A stretch of DNA of 64,000 bases from an uncultured Bacteroidales bacterium (GCA_937916355.1 CALFTM010000060.1:1-64000), one strand, 5' to 3'. Shown: positions 24,763 to 34,311, counted from the stretch's first letter. Notes: generated from the sequence alone by a model not told the origin. Translations and numbers: made by a program.

Positions 24763-26214
24763 TTAAATGCGGTTTTTTTTCGCCCAAATGGCAAATAACA
24801 CAAAGGATAGGAGTCCGGCAGCCCCTCCAATCGAGTAAGAAAGTCCATTGCCCATTTCAAAATGGTTTTGGATTTTTACCATGACACTTCCGAAACATTC
24901 CGGAGCTACCAATAGGTAGGTGGCACACACCACGGTCATGAAAATGGCAGGGACGAGAGTGACCCAATACATTTTCTGCTGTTTGTAGAGATAGACCGTT
25001 AAAGCCCAAAGGGTGAAGACGGACAACGCTTGGTTGCACCATGCGAAATACCTCCAAATCATATCAAAACCGCTTTGGTCTTTCATGCTGTAGGTGAGGA
25101 TTCCAAAGGTGCATACGAAAATAGGCAGGCTGACTAACAATCGTTTAGAAATGCTCTTCTGCTCGATATTTAGAGCGTCCGCAACGATTAGTCTTGCAGA
25201 GCGTAGGGCTGTGTCGCCCGATGTGATAGGTGCGAAAATCACACCCAATATTGCTAATAATCCTCCAAAAGTACCTAACCATTCGCCTGTTATGGAGTTC
25301 ACGATAACACTTGCGTTGCTTTCGCCCATGCCGTTTTTCCCATAGAAGTAGGAGGCCGCCGCCGCCCATATCAATGCGACAATACCTTCGGTGATCATTG
25401 CCCCGTAGAAAATCGGTCTTCCATGTTTTTCGTTTTTCATGCAGCGAGCCATCAGAGGAGACTGGGTTGCATGAAATCCTGAAATCGCACCACAGGCGAT
25501 ACTGACGAACATGATAGGGAAGATCGGCAGATGTTCCGCATTCGGATGCGTGTTAGCGAGTCCGTCAGTCAGTTCAGGAATGTCTGGGTGATGCACAAAG
25601 AGCATGACCAAAATACCCACCGCCATGAAAATTAGCGCAAAAGCGAAAATCGGGTATATTTTACCGATGATTTTGTCGATTGGAAGCATTGTTGCCAACA
25701 TATAGTAGGCGAAAATCACGACAATCCAGAAAAGCATATCCAGTGAATCTGGAGTCAGTTTCGCTAAGAGTGCCGCAGGTCCGGAAACGAAAACCACACC
25801 AACGAGTACCATCAGTACAATTGTGAAGACCACCATCACTTTTTTTGTTGTTTTCCCTAAATATTTTCCGATGAGTTCGGTAAGGCTTGCGCCGTTATTG
25901 CGGAGCGACAACATTCCTGCTAAATAATCATGAGTCGCACCAGCAAAGATAGAACCGATCACAATCCATAGGAAGGAGGCAGATCCAAATTTTGCACCCA
26001 TAATCGCACCAAAGATAGGTCCGAGTCCTGCGATGTTCAGGAATTGGATGAAGAATATCTTCCAAGAGGGAAGCGGTGTGAAATCAACGCCATCTTGTTG
26101 AGTTATGGCGGGTGTTACGATGTTCGGGTCTGGCCCGAAAATCTTCTCGATGAATTTTCCGTAGGTGAAATAACCTACAATCAAAGTTAAAAGACAGATG
26201 GTAAATGAAAACAT
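24763..26214 (-). CDS. CstA-family peptide/pyruvate transporter (carbon starvation protein, short form)
   Basis: Polytopic inner-membrane protein of 483 residues with about 12-13 hydrophobic segments. It matches the CstA family from its opening GYFTYGKFIEKIFG through FIQFLNIAGLGPIFGAIMGAKFG and CGAISGFHATQSPLMARC. E. coli CstA is about 700 residues; the shorter form is common in anaerobic Bacteroidales. In enterobacteria CstA and its paralogue import peptides or pyruvate during starvation. The last segment is a basic end (AIWAKKNRI). It is monocistronic or heads the OmpA-GSCFA run. A TATATTTG -7 element lies at 26290-26297. Confidence 0.88.
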   Translation of the reverse strand: MFSFTICLLTLIVGYFTYGKFIEKIFGPDPNIVTPAITQQDGVDFTPLPSWKIFFIQFLNIAGLGPIFGAIMGAKFGSASFLWIVIGSIFAGATHDYLAGMLSLRNNGASLTELIGKYLGKTTKKVMVVFTIVLMVLVGVVFVSGPAALLAKLTPDSLDMLFWIVVIFAYYMLATMLPIDKIIGKIYPIFAFALIFMAVGILVMLFVHHPDIPELTDGLANTHPNAEHLPIFPIMFVSIACGAISGFHATQSPLMARCMKNEKHGRPIFYGAMITEGIVALIWAAAASYFYGKNGMGESNASVIVNSITGEWLGTFGGLLAILGVIFAPITSGDTALRSARLIVADALNIEQKSISKRLLVSLPIFVCTFGILTYSMKDQSGFDMIWRYFAWCNQALSVFTLWALTVYLYKQQKMYWVTLVPAIFMTVVCATYLLVAPECFGSVMVKIQNHFEMGNGLSYSIGGAAGLLSFVLFAIWAKKNRI

Positions 26215-26712
26215 TTTTTTATTAAATTTATGGTTTTAAAGTAGGGGAATGCGCAATGTTTCATTGAGGCATTTTCTACTTGGATTCTGCAAATATAATT
26301 TTTGTCATTTGAAAAGTTTGAGTATTGATTTGCAACCAATTGACTATCATGTAATTTTTCCGCAAAATCATAATTGTAAAACCGCACACGTGATTTTATG
26401 CTTGAAAATGCTGCTTTTTCAATTTCTTGCCGATATTTACTTGTTTTGCTTTTATCATTGGGAGCAATTAAAATCATTTTGGTTGTAAAATCCTGCAATT
26501 CAACAAATCCCATAATAATTTGGTTTTAATTAAACGCATTTCTTTCTCTGACAAATGGATTATTGAACCCTACAATTGAGTCTCAACAACTTTTTTGCAA
26601 AATTCATAAAAATATTGGATATGTGCAAATCTTTTCCTGAATTTAAACTCCACCGTATTTCCTTCTGAAAAACGTGATGAAAGGGGAGTTTTTGAGGTTT
26701 TGTACGGACTGT
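26215..26712. other. About 500 bases without a convincing gene between cstA and the LuxR gene
   Basis: Apart from the cstA -7 element (26290-26297, minus strand) I see no RNA gene or other structure. A frame of 108 codons at 26187-26513 overlaps the cstA start and has no recognisable content. It is probably not a gene. Confidence 0.5.
26290..26297 (-). promoter_or_regulatory. -7 element of cstA
   Basis: TATATTTGCA on the minus strand, about 75 bases before the ATG. No convincing -33. Confidence 0.45.
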
Positions 26713-27309
26713 TTAGTGTTGGATGTCTTCTTTTGCGATGAGGTTGTTTAGTAATGCGTATAGCGTAAGTCCGGAGACCGATTTGATGTTTGTTTTTTTA
26801 GTGATGTTTTTTCTGTGGGTGATGACAGTGTGGATGGAGATGTTGAGTTGATCGGCAATCTCCTTGTTTGTCATGCCGTTTGCCACAAGCACCAAGACAT
26901 TCTTTTCTCGAATGGAGAGTTCGTTGCTTTCTGTGCTATCCTGATTTTTGGGATTGTCTGACAGTTTTTTGAGTTTGTTTAAGATGGTTGTCGTATCCTC
27001 GTTCAGAGCGATGGTTTCGTCGAAGCAAGCGAGAGCCTGTTGTGGGCAATAGAAGGTTTGGAGGGCGATGAAGCGGAGAGTCTCCTTTTTCTCCTTCCAT
27101 TGTCCGATTTGTTTGGCGATATTGGCGAAACCGATCTCCAGAGGGTTGATGATGATGAAATCGACCAAGAGGACAATCTGTTCAAAGTTATTATCGTTAA
27201 GTTGAGGAATGTCTTTCCAAACTGTAAAATTCGGGTTGTTCTTTAAAACAGACTTCAGTCCTTCCCTGATGATTAAAGAGGATTCTACAATGGCTATTTT
27301 TTTGCTCAT
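26713..27309 (-). CDS. LuxR-type DNA-binding regulator with a degenerate receiver domain
   Basis: 198 residues. The C-terminal GerE/LuxR helix-turn-helix (about 128-190, SIREKNVLVLVANGMTNKEIADQLNISIHTV) is intact. The N-terminal half aligns with a receiver domain (KIAIVESSLIIREGLKSVL) but lacks its acidic pocket: E8-S9 replace the Asp pair, and N55 (DFIIINP) sits where the phospho-acceptor Asp belongs. It therefore cannot be phosphorylated in the usual way and is probably controlled by another cue or by protein contact. The start overlaps the hemerythrin stop (ATGA), so it is the last gene of the ferrous-iron operon and may regulate it. Confidence 0.82.
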   Translation of the reverse strand: MSKKIAIVESSLIIREGLKSVLKNNPNFTVWKDIPQLNDNNFEQIVLLVDFIIINPLEIGFANIAKQIGQWKEKKETLRFIALQTFYCPQQALACFDETIALNEDTTTILNKLKKLSDNPKNQDSTESNELSIREKNVLVLVANGMTNKEIADQLNISIHTVITHRKNITKKTNIKSVSGLTLYALLNNLIAKEDIQH

Positions 27310-27974
27310 GCTTTCTGTTTTTTTAGTTTGAGGTAGGGTAATAAAATTTTATCCTCGATGTCAGTGTGTTTGCGGAGATCTTCGTTCAATTGTGTCAGAT
27401 CGAACCACACGCTGATTCTTTCGTTGGTCATGAGGGTAGGAGGAAGATATTTCACGATGATGTTGGTCAGGTCTTTCAGGTGGTCGCAGATGGTGGTGTG
27501 CGACTCTTCCACTTCATCATAAATGAACTGCTCATCGTCATTATTTTTGTCAGATGATTTTTTGAAAAGTTTCATTTCCTCCATTTGGAAATGTTTTTCC
27601 ATTTCATGGCTATAATTAGAGAAGAACTCTTTCAGCACATCTCCGATTTTACCGGCATTGTCAGCTATTTTTTCAATGTGCTTTTTAATGTGGGTCAATC
27701 TCTGGTTCAGGTAATAATCATGAGAAATCTGCAAATATTCGATCAGTATGTTTTCGTCAATCTCCTGAATCTCTTTAGGTGAGGGAGTGTAGTGGTCGAA
27801 GGTGTAGACGTTGCAGATGGCGAGGAACATCGAAGTAGGGATGTTCCGTTCTTTACAGACTTCCTGAACTTTTTTGTCTCCAAAACCGAGGTCCATTTTG
27901 AAGCGGGGCAACATGAGAATCAGTTGTGTGTTGATTTTCAGTAAATCCTCTAATTTTTGATTTTCGGTAAACAT
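27306..27974 (-). CDS. Hemerythrin-domain protein related to RIC/ScdA/YtfE (iron-sulfur repair, NO/O2 stress)
   Basis: 222 residues from the ATG at 27974. The longer frame starting at 28022 would overlap the preceding gene's stop at 27994 and is not used. The N-terminal part (LPRFKMDLGFGDKKVQEVCKE) is a degenerate DUF542/ScdA-like region, lacking the di-cysteine of true RIC proteins. The hemerythrin four-helix domain has His and Glu ligands in SHDYYLNQRLTHIKKH, SHEMEKHFQMEEMKLF, EESHTTICDHL and LRKHTDIEDKILLP. It is likely a di-iron protein that senses or removes NO or oxygen, or provides iron for cluster repair. It is embedded in the feo operon, between the Cys-rich FeoB partner and the LuxR regulator. 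Confidence 0.82.
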   Translation of the reverse strand: MFTENQKLEDLLKINTQLILMLPRFKMDLGFGDKKVQEVCKERNIPTSMFLAICNVYTFDHYTPSPKEIQEIDENILIEYLQISHDYYLNQRLTHIKKHIEKIADNAGKIGDVLKEFFSNYSHEMEKHFQMEEMKLFKKSSDKNNDDEQFIYDEVEESHTTICDHLKDLTNIIVKYLPPTLMTNERISVWFDLTQLNEDLRKHTDIEDKILLPYLKLKKQKA

Positions 27975-27993
27975 GACTAATTTTTTAGTTTGA

Positions 27994-28185
27994 TTAGTTT
28001 TCTTTTTTATTACAATTTTCACTTAAAGGACATTCGCCGCAACTTGTTTTTTTTCCTCCGGTTGTACAGTCGCATGAAGTTCCGCAATTGCATTGGGAGC
28101 GTTTGAAGAATATTCTCCAGATGCTCCATGCCACTGCACAAATGAGTAGGATTGTGGCGATGATGGTTTGTAATTGCGGATTCAT
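27994..28185 (-). CDS. FeoB-associated Cys-rich membrane protein
   Basis: 63 residues: one N-terminal transmembrane helix (about 8-27), then a basic stop (RIFFKRSQ), then a Cys-rich tail with CNCGTSCDC and SCGECPLSENC. This matches the FeoB_associated family, small proteins encoded next to feoB that may help gate or assemble the transporter. It starts 29 bases after feoAB and ends 19 bases before the hemerythrin gene. Confidence 0.9.
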   Translation of the reverse strand: MNPQLQTIIATILLICAVAWSIWRIFFKRSQCNCGTSCDCTTGGKKTSCGECPLSENCNKKEN

Positions 28186-28214
28186 GATCTTTTAATTTGA
28201 CTGTTTAACATTGA

Positions 28215-30680
28215 TTATAAAAACAGAGACCCTATTTGATAGGTGAGGAACGAGACGATCCAAGCGACGGAGGTGGTGTAGACCACTTCAAAGGCTGCCC
28301 ATTTCCAGTTGGACTCTTTGGCAATTGCGGTAACGGCCGCCACGCATGGGTAGTAGAGTAGCACGAAGAGCATGAAACCAAATGCCACCAATGGTGTTAT
28401 CGGGTGTTGACTGTCGTTTTGGTGACTTTTCAAAATCGCCGTCAGTCTTTCAGATGATTCGTCTGCCTCTACATCTGCATGGTACAGTACTCCCAATGAG
28501 GAGACCACAATCTCCTTAGCGGCAGAGCCGGAGAGTATGCTCACGCCCATTTTCCAATCAAAACCGAGCGGACGGAAGAATGGTTCTATGAATTTTCCTA
28601 TTTTGCCGATGTAAGAGTTTTCGCTTTGTGCGGAAGCTTTGTCGATTTCCAGTTGTGCGAGCGTGTTTTGGCGAGACTCGTCCGACAGGTTGGGGTCGTT
28701 GCTGACAACCTCTATTTGTTGGTCGATCGCCTCCATCTCCTCGTTGTATTGAGGGAAGTAGCCAAGCATCCAAATGATGGTCGATGCCACAAGGATGATT
28801 GTACCCATTTTTTTGAGGTACTGCACCGCTTTCTCCCACATGTGTAGGAGAGTGTTGCGTAGGGTCGGGATTCTGTAAGGAGGAAGCTCCATCACGAATT
28901 GTCCCGTGTCATTTTTGAATTTGGTCTTTTTGAGAATCAAGGCGGTCAATATTGCCATGAAAATACCGATAAGGTAGATTGATAGCAAAATCAATGCTTG
29001 GTTCTTCTCAAAGAAGGCTGAGACGAAGAGCAGGTAGACCGGTAGTCGGGCAGAGCATGACATGAAAGGTATCGCAAGCATGGTGATGATGCGGTCTTTC
29101 GGATTTTCCAATGTGCGTGTCGCCATGATAGCAGGGACTCCACAACCGAAACCAGTCAGCAGCGGAATGAAAGACTTCCCATGAAGTCCGATTTTGTGCA
29201 TCACCTTATCCATGATAAATGCCGCACGTGCCATGTAGCCAGTATCTTCCAATATGGAGATGAAGAAGAATAGTATCAATATCTGAGGCAGAAAGACGAT
29301 TACGCCACCGACACCGGCAATCACACCATCGACCAGCAGGTCGGTTAACATTCCCTCGCCGAGAAGGTTTCGGATGGCATCGCCCAACCATGCGACACCT
29401 ATCTCAATCCACTCCTGAGGGTACGCCCCTAAAGTAAATGTCGCCTCAAACATCAAAAAGAGGAACAGCAGCAAGACTGGGAAGCCCAGCCATTTGTTGG
29501 TAAGCACGGTGTCTATGGCATACGCCAGCTCTTTTTTATCCTCTTTTTCCCTCTTCATGGTCTCTTTTAATGCTCCACGGATGAAACCATATTTTAGGTT
29601 TGTGATGATGCTGACAATATCCTCATGATACTCCTCTTCGATCTCTTTTCTGCATTTTTCTACAACGTTGCGGATTTCGGCGGTTTCACCAATGTTTTTT
29701 TCCAGTAAAGAGAAGGTGATGGAATCATTCTCCAACAACTTTAGTATGAGGTATCGTGGAGAGAAGTCTACTGCGATGTTCATGTGTTTCGAGAGGAGCG
29801 GTTTGATGGTGCTGATAGCATTTTCCAGTTCACTACCATAATTGATGTGGATATGTTTGGTCACTTCATCACGTTCTTCATAAACCGAGATGATATGGTT
29901 CAGCACATGATCAATACCTTTGCCTGTCCTTGAATTGGTCGGAGCGCAAGGAAACCCAAGCATCTCTTCTAATTGGTTCACATCCAGTTGTATCCCCTTC
30001 TTTTCCAACTCATCGAACATGTTAAGAGCCATCACCATACGCATATTCAAGTCGATAAGTTGTGTGGTGAGGAAAAGGTTTCGTTCCAGATTGGAGGCAT
30101 CCACGATGTTTAAGATGACATCAGGGTGCTGTTCGGAAAGGAAGTCTCGCACATACACCTCTTCTGGAGTGTATTCTGTCATTGAGTAGGTTCCGGGCAG
30201 GTCTACGAGGTTGATGGTGTAGCCATCTTTGTAGAAAGTACCCACTTTAGAGGAGACCGTCACGCCGCTATAGTTGCCCACATGCTCCCTCAGCCCGGTG
30301 GCATGATTGAAAAAGGAAGTTTTTCCGCAGTTGGGGTTTCCTACCAGAGCGACCGTGATGGTTTTTGTCTTTTGGGTGATTTTCGCTTGTACCTCTTCCG
30401 ATAAAACACCATTATAGTTTTGATAATTATCAGAAGCCTCTTGTGTAGAGACTACCTCTATGTGAGAAGCCTCCCTTCTGCGGAGGGAGACATGGCTTTG
30501 CATGATTCGATATTCTATAGGGTCTGCAAGGGGTGCGTTTTTCAGAACGGTGACACGTTCTCCTTTGACGAATCCCATCTCCATAACACGGTGACGAAAT
30601 CCTCCATGTCCGTTCACTTTTACAATGACGCACTCCTCCTTTTCAGGGATGTCGGCTAACGTTTTTATTGTCTTATCCAT
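28215..30680 (-). CDS. feoB: Ferrous iron transporter, FeoA-FeoB fusion
   Basis: 821 residues. An N-terminal FeoA SH3-like domain (about 1-78) is fused to FeoB. The G domain has the P-loop GNPNCGKTS (114-122), switch/G3 DLPG (160-163) and G4 NMFD (220-223). The membrane part has the Gate motifs, GFGCGVPAIMATRT and a second GCG-like segment, with about eight helices. The fusion is typical of Bacteroidales. It imports Fe2+ across the inner membrane under anaerobic conditions, powered or gated by GTP/ATP hydrolysis. The first gene of the iron operon; a TAACTTTG -7 element at 30718-30725 precedes it. No clear Fur box was identified. Confidence 0.95.
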   Translation of the reverse strand: MDKTIKTLADIPEKEECVIVKVNGHGGFRHRVMEMGFVKGERVTVLKNAPLADPIEYRIMQSHVSLRRREASHIEVVSTQEASDNYQNYNGVLSEEVQAKITQKTKTITVALVGNPNCGKTSFFNHATGLREHVGNYSGVTVSSKVGTFYKDGYTINLVDLPGTYSMTEYTPEEVYVRDFLSEQHPDVILNIVDASNLERNLFLTTQLIDLNMRMVMALNMFDELEKKGIQLDVNQLEEMLGFPCAPTNSRTGKGIDHVLNHIISVYEERDEVTKHIHINYGSELENAISTIKPLLSKHMNIAVDFSPRYLILKLLENDSITFSLLEKNIGETAEIRNVVEKCRKEIEEEYHEDIVSIITNLKYGFIRGALKETMKREKEDKKELAYAIDTVLTNKWLGFPVLLLFLFLMFEATFTLGAYPQEWIEIGVAWLGDAIRNLLGEGMLTDLLVDGVIAGVGGVIVFLPQILILFFFISILEDTGYMARAAFIMDKVMHKIGLHGKSFIPLLTGFGCGVPAIMATRTLENPKDRIITMLAIPFMSCSARLPVYLLFVSAFFEKNQALILLSIYLIGIFMAILTALILKKTKFKNDTGQFVMELPPYRIPTLRNTLLHMWEKAVQYLKKMGTIILVASTIIWMLGYFPQYNEEMEAIDQQIEVVSNDPNLSDESRQNTLAQLEIDKASAQSENSYIGKIGKFIEPFFRPLGFDWKMGVSILSGSAAKEIVVSSLGVLYHADVEADESSERLTAILKSHQNDSQHPITPLVAFGFMLFVLLYYPCVAAVTAIAKESNWKWAAFEVVYTTSVAWIVSFLTYQIGSLFL

Positions 30681-30717
30681 AAAATTATCCTAAGTTTTTA
30701 TTATATGTTCTATGTTG

Positions 30718-30725
30718 CAAAGTTA
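30718..30725 (-). promoter_or_regulatory. -7 element of the feoAB operon
   Basis: TAACTTTGCA on the minus strand, 38 bases before the ATG, in the 81-base gap after the CPBP protease gene. No TTTG at -33. Confidence 0.5.
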
Positions 30726-30761
30726 AGACATTACTCCCTTTTTTTTTATCATCATATATAG

Positions 30762-31697
30762 TTATTTGTCTTGTACGCTATCCCTATTTGTGGTTATTGG
30801 GTTATTGCTTGTGTTGGTTGTCAGGTCGGATTGTTGGGCATGTCTGTCATGTTTCCATTTTTTCCACATGAGGTGGCATATTCCCAAAAATAGCAGCAGA
30901 GAGAGGATTGAGATGGAGAGGTCTTGCGAACCTAAATTCTCCATTTCTTCTACTTTATCAGGCATGAGGTAATAGACGATGACGATTGTTGCATTGTTTA
31001 GGAAATGACAAATGATTGGGACGAAAATTGACTGACTCCACACTAAAAAATAACCGAAGATCGCCCCCATGATCATGCGGGGGAAGAATCCGTAGAATTG
31101 GAGGTGTATCGCACTAAAGAGAATGGCGGAACTCCATATTGCAAGGTGGATGTTGCGTGTGTGGTTTTGGATTGTTTTTTGGATCAGTCCTCTGAATAGT
31201 AACTCTTCGCCGAAGGCAGGTACGATTGCCAATGCCAGTAAATTCAGTAAAAATCCAGCGAAGGAATCCACCTTCAAGAAATCTTGTGTGAGTTTCATGT
31301 TTTCATCCTCTTTCGCCCTCATCCAATCTTCTATCGGTTTCAACCAGTCCGGGAGTTGCATCATTTCGTTGAGCTGGGTGATGTGGTTGATGAATGGGGT
31401 ACAAGTCAGAACCCCGAACAGAGCCATCAGTAAGAACCACATTTGTGGTTTCCGAACAGAAAGAAGTTGCTTCCAGTCATCGAACACTGTATAGGCGTTG
31501 ATGAGCGTTCCGACAATGAAGATTCCTGAAGAAGCAAGTATCTGCACCCATTTGAGTCCGACGATGCTATCGTCAAATTTTAAAACCAGCAGTCCGAGCG
31601 CATTAAAAACGAACATGCAAATGGTGAAGTGCATTATGCAAATGCAGAATTTAATCCATTTCCCGTTAAGGGTGTACATTCCTTTAATTATGTTCAT
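30762..31697 (-). CDS. CPBP family intramembrane glutamic endopeptidase (CAAX protease-like)
   Basis: Polytopic membrane protein of 311 residues with about eight hydrophobic segments. The family's catalytic motifs are intact: E164-E165-x3-R169 (FGEELLFRG), H198 in SAIHLQF, and H231-x3-N235 in CHFLNNA. The C-terminus is a polar Ser/Thr/Asn-rich tail. CPBP proteins cleave within membranes and in bacteria often serve in bacteriocin immunity or processing; no peptide substrate is evident here. It follows recX by 17 bases at the end of a housekeeping operon. Confidence 0.88.
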   Translation of the reverse strand: MNIIKGMYTLNGKWIKFCICIMHFTICMFVFNALGLLVLKFDDSIVGLKWVQILASSGIFIVGTLINAYTVFDDWKQLLSVRKPQMWFLLMALFGVLTCTPFINHITQLNEMMQLPDWLKPIEDWMRAKEDENMKLTQDFLKVDSFAGFLLNLLALAIVPAFGEELLFRGLIQKTIQNHTRNIHLAIWSSAILFSAIHLQFYGFFPRMIMGAIFGYFLVWSQSIFVPIICHFLNNATIVIVYYLMPDKVEEMENLGSQDLSISILSLLLFLGICHLMWKKWKHDRHAQQSDLTTNTSNNPITTNRDSVQDK

Positions 31698-31714
31698 GAT
31701 TTTACCTTAAATTT

Positions 31715-32284
31715 TTATTCTGTGATATCGTACATTTCAAATTCATTGTCAGAGGACGATTCCATTTTGCAGGAAAGTTCCTCTTTTTTCTCATTGAGGA
31801 TTTTATCGATGGTTTTCAGTGCCAAATTCGCCTCAAAACCTCTTCCTGCCGCAAAACGGAAAAGTTTCGCTTTCAGGTCGTAGAGGTTTTTCCCCTTGAT
31901 GCTCTTCAATTTTGATGAAAGCAAGGTCTCCAGTTGGGAGGAGTAGCCCTCGTCGGGGATTTCTTGAAGCGCATTTTTAATGTAGGCTTTAGGAATCTTT
32001 TTTCTGATGAGGTGCAGCTCGATTTTCTTTTTTCCCCATTTGCTGAGAAAATGTTTGTCTTTTACGAAGAATAGGGCATACCTCTCATCGTCTACATATT
32101 TTTCCCTGACAAGGTGCGCTAAGATTCTTTCTGCCGCCTCCATCGGAATATTCCATTGAGAGAGTTTGTCGCGGCAGTAGCTTGTGCATTGTTCCGCACG
32201 AGAACATAACGCAGCCAACTTTCCTAACGCAACCTCTTCAGAAATTATTTTTTTCTCTTTTGCTTTTTTTTCTGTCTCCATCAT
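31715..32284 (-). CDS. recX: Regulatory protein RecX
   Basis: RecX-type three-helix-repeat protein. From the ATG at 32284, which overlaps the prmC stop as ATGA, it has 189 residues; an in-frame ATG at 32293 would give 192. Motifs YVDDERYALFFVKDK, WGKKKIELHLIRKKIPKAYIKNAL and FRFAAGRGFEANLALKTID are typical. RecX inhibits RecA filament extension. recA is not in the window. The acidic tail (SSSDNEFEMYDITE) is unusual for the family but short. Confidence 0.85.
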   Translation of the reverse strand: MMETEKKAKEKKIISEEVALGKLAALCSRAEQCTSYCRDKLSQWNIPMEAAERILAHLVREKYVDDERYALFFVKDKHFLSKWGKKKIELHLIRKKIPKAYIKNALQEIPDEGYSSQLETLLSSKLKSIKGKNLYDLKAKLFRFAAGRGFEANLALKTIDKILNEKKEELSCKMESSSDNEFEMYDITE

Positions 32285-33120
32285 TTTTGACACTTAATCA
32301 TTCTATTTTTCCCGTTTCCATCGTTTCTTACGATGATGTTTAGGTAGCCCAATTTCTCCAACTCATGGCAGGTCTCTTCTGCTAAAGCCTCATTTATTTC
32401 AAAATAGATGTAACCACCTTTTTTCAGGTGCTTTTGTCCGAAACGAGCGATTTCCCGATAGAAAATCAGGGGGTCTTCGTCGGGTACAAAGAGGGCGAGA
32501 TGCGGGTCGTGTTCCAAAACGTTCTTGTGCATCGTTTTTTTCTCTTCTGTGCGGATATATGGAGGATTGCTCACGATTAGCGAGACATTCCAATCGTCAT
32601 CGAAAAAGTTGGGGTTGAGAATGTCGTCGTGGATGAATTCAATTTCGGTGTGATTCTCCTGAGCATTCTTTTTAGCGGTTTCAAGGGCTTTCTCGGAAAT
32701 ATCCATTGCATAGACAGTCGTCCCTTTCAGCACCTTTTTCAAAGAGATTGCTATGCAGCCACTTCCTGTGCCGATGTCCAAAAGGGAGGTTGGCTGAGAC
32801 TCGTCCTGCAATATCCAGTCAACCAGCTCCTCCGTTTCCGGACGAGGGACGAGGACGTTTGGATTGACGAAAAAACGGTTCCCGTGGAATTGGGCATATC
32901 CTAAAATATGTTGAATAGGTTGTCCTCCGCACAATTTCTGGGTGATTTCATCGAATCTTTCAACCTTTTCCTCTGTCATCAGTTGGTCTCCTCGTAATAA
33001 TAATGTTGTCATGTCGCAATCCAGCAACTCGGTCAACACCATGTAATAGAGACTCCTTGCCTCTGCGCTATCATATAGCGGAGACAAGAACTCTTTGAAT
33101 TTTGTCAGATTTGGAAGCAT
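32281..33120 (-). CDS. prmC: Release factor glutamine methyltransferase
   Basis: SAM-dependent N5-glutamine methyltransferase of 279 residues that modifies the GGQ glutamine of RF1 and RF2. The N-terminal helical domain binds the release factor. The Rossmann domain has LLDIGTGSGCIAISL (motif I) and the catalytic SNPPYI (motif IV). It is linked to a substrate, prfA, at 3062-4171 in this window. It overlaps recX (ATGA) and follows the permease gene by 9 bases. Confidence 0.93.
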   Translation of the reverse strand: MLPNLTKFKEFLSPLYDSAEARSLYYMVLTELLDCDMTTLLLRGDQLMTEEKVERFDEITQKLCGGQPIQHILGYAQFHGNRFFVNPNVLVPRPETEELVDWILQDESQPTSLLDIGTGSGCIAISLKKVLKGTTVYAMDISEKALETAKKNAQENHTEIEFIHDDILNPNFFDDDWNVSLIVSNPPYIRTEEKKTMHKNVLEHDPHLALFVPDEDPLIFYREIARFGQKHLKKGGYIYFEINEALAEETCHELEKLGYLNIIVRNDGNGKNRMIKCQK

Positions 33121-33129
33121 AAGGTGAAT

Positions 33130-34263
33130 TTATATTCGTAATTGTTCGATAGTTTCGGGAGAAAGTCCGTTTTCACGTTGATGTTGCTCATTCACTCTCT
33201 TTAAGATGAACCTTTTGTAGTATGAGATGAGCATTGTGGTGATTGGAAGTGCGATGATTAGTCCGACAGCCCCAAACAACATTCCGAAAATGGAAAGAGA
33301 GAGCAAGATGAGGGCAGCGTTAAGCCCCATCTTTTTCCCCATGATTTTAGGAACGAGAAAACCATCTTGGAAAATTTGGATTACCACAAAAACAACGAAC
33401 AGCAAAAGTAGGTTGATCAGGGGTTGAGATCCCGTCTCCACAGAATGCACCAACATGAGGATGATGCAGGGAGGGATTGATATGACCTGAAGGTAGGGAA
33501 TAAGGTTGAGAAGTCCGACGAGAAGTCCCATGAGGATTCCTATGGGCATATCAATCAGGTAAAAACCGGTAGCGTATAATACACATAAGATGACAACCAC
33601 CAAAAACTGCCCTCTGTAGTAGTTGCTCATCCCCTGTTCCAAGTCTTGCATGATGCCCGAAATGAAGGTCTGGTATTTTTTCGGGATTAGGGCGATGAAA
33701 TGTTGGTTGATCAGTTGGTAATCCTTTAGTATAAAAAAGAGGTAGAGCAGGGTGAAGAAAAACGTTATCAGGAAGCTGGTGATGGCAGCCGACTGGTTTA
33801 AGAGCGTTTTAGCAAAAGGGAAGATGTCAGCAAGGATGGTTTGTATGTCTTTTGTCTCAAAAATCTCTTTCATTTTACTCTGCACGATGAAGTCATGAAA
33901 AAAAACTTCCCAAGAGTTGGTGATCGAGTCGGATTGGTTCGTATAAGAGATGATAAAATTCATCAATTTGATGATTTGGTCAGTAAGAATTGGCGTAAGA
34001 GTGTAGACGGAGACACTAATAATGGCGAAAATTAGGGTCAAAACGAACAAAACTGCCGCTGTTTTGTTTTTTATTTTCAAATTTTTTTGAGAAAATAAAA
34101 CAATCGGATGAATGATATATGCAATAAGCCAAGCAGTGAAAAAAGGGAAAAGAACAGGTGTTAAATATCTGAATAACAATATGATTGCAAATGTCAACAA
34201 CAATCCTAATGATAGCCTAACTGTACTGTCTAAAGTAAACGGTTTTGAAAAAGGTGAACTCAT
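33130..34263 (-). CDS. AI-2E/PerM family membrane transporter
   Basis: 377 residues with seven to eight hydrophobic segments in the usual PerM arrangement: paired N-terminal helices, a central soluble loop (about 100-150), and a C-terminal cluster with the typical QVISIPPCIILM and GLLVGLLNLIPYL turns. The family name comes from TqsA; many members export unrelated solutes or act in Na+/H+ exchange. Substrate unknown. First gene of the operon permease-prmC-recX-CPBP; its -7 TATCTTTG at 34320-34327 faces the divergent gene at 34375. Confidence 0.88.
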   Translation of the reverse strand: MSSPFSKPFTLDSTVRLSLGLLLTFAIILLFRYLTPVLFPFFTAWLIAYIIHPIVLFSQKNLKIKNKTAAVLFVLTLIFAIISVSVYTLTPILTDQIIKLMNFIISYTNQSDSITNSWEVFFHDFIVQSKMKEIFETKDIQTILADIFPFAKTLLNQSAAITSFLITFFFTLLYLFFILKDYQLINQHFIALIPKKYQTFISGIMQDLEQGMSNYYRGQFLVVVILCVLYATGFYLIDMPIGILMGLLVGLLNLIPYLQVISIPPCIILMLVHSVETGSQPLINLLLLFVVFVVIQIFQDGFLVPKIMGKKMGLNAALILLSLSIFGMLFGAVGLIIALPITTMLISYYKRFILKRVNEQHQRENGLSPETIEQLRI

Positions 34264-34311
34264 TTTAACTTTTATTAGTTTTTTAAAATCTTTTGTATGA
34301 AAATTTTTTCA

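Noticed and set aside
26187..26513. 108-codon frame overlapping the start of cstA
   Set aside because: No domain, no start context, and it overlaps the promoter and N-terminus of cstA.
28558..28839. 93-codon and similar frames inside feoAB
   Set aside because: Shadow frames of the G-protein and membrane part of FeoB, with no independent support.
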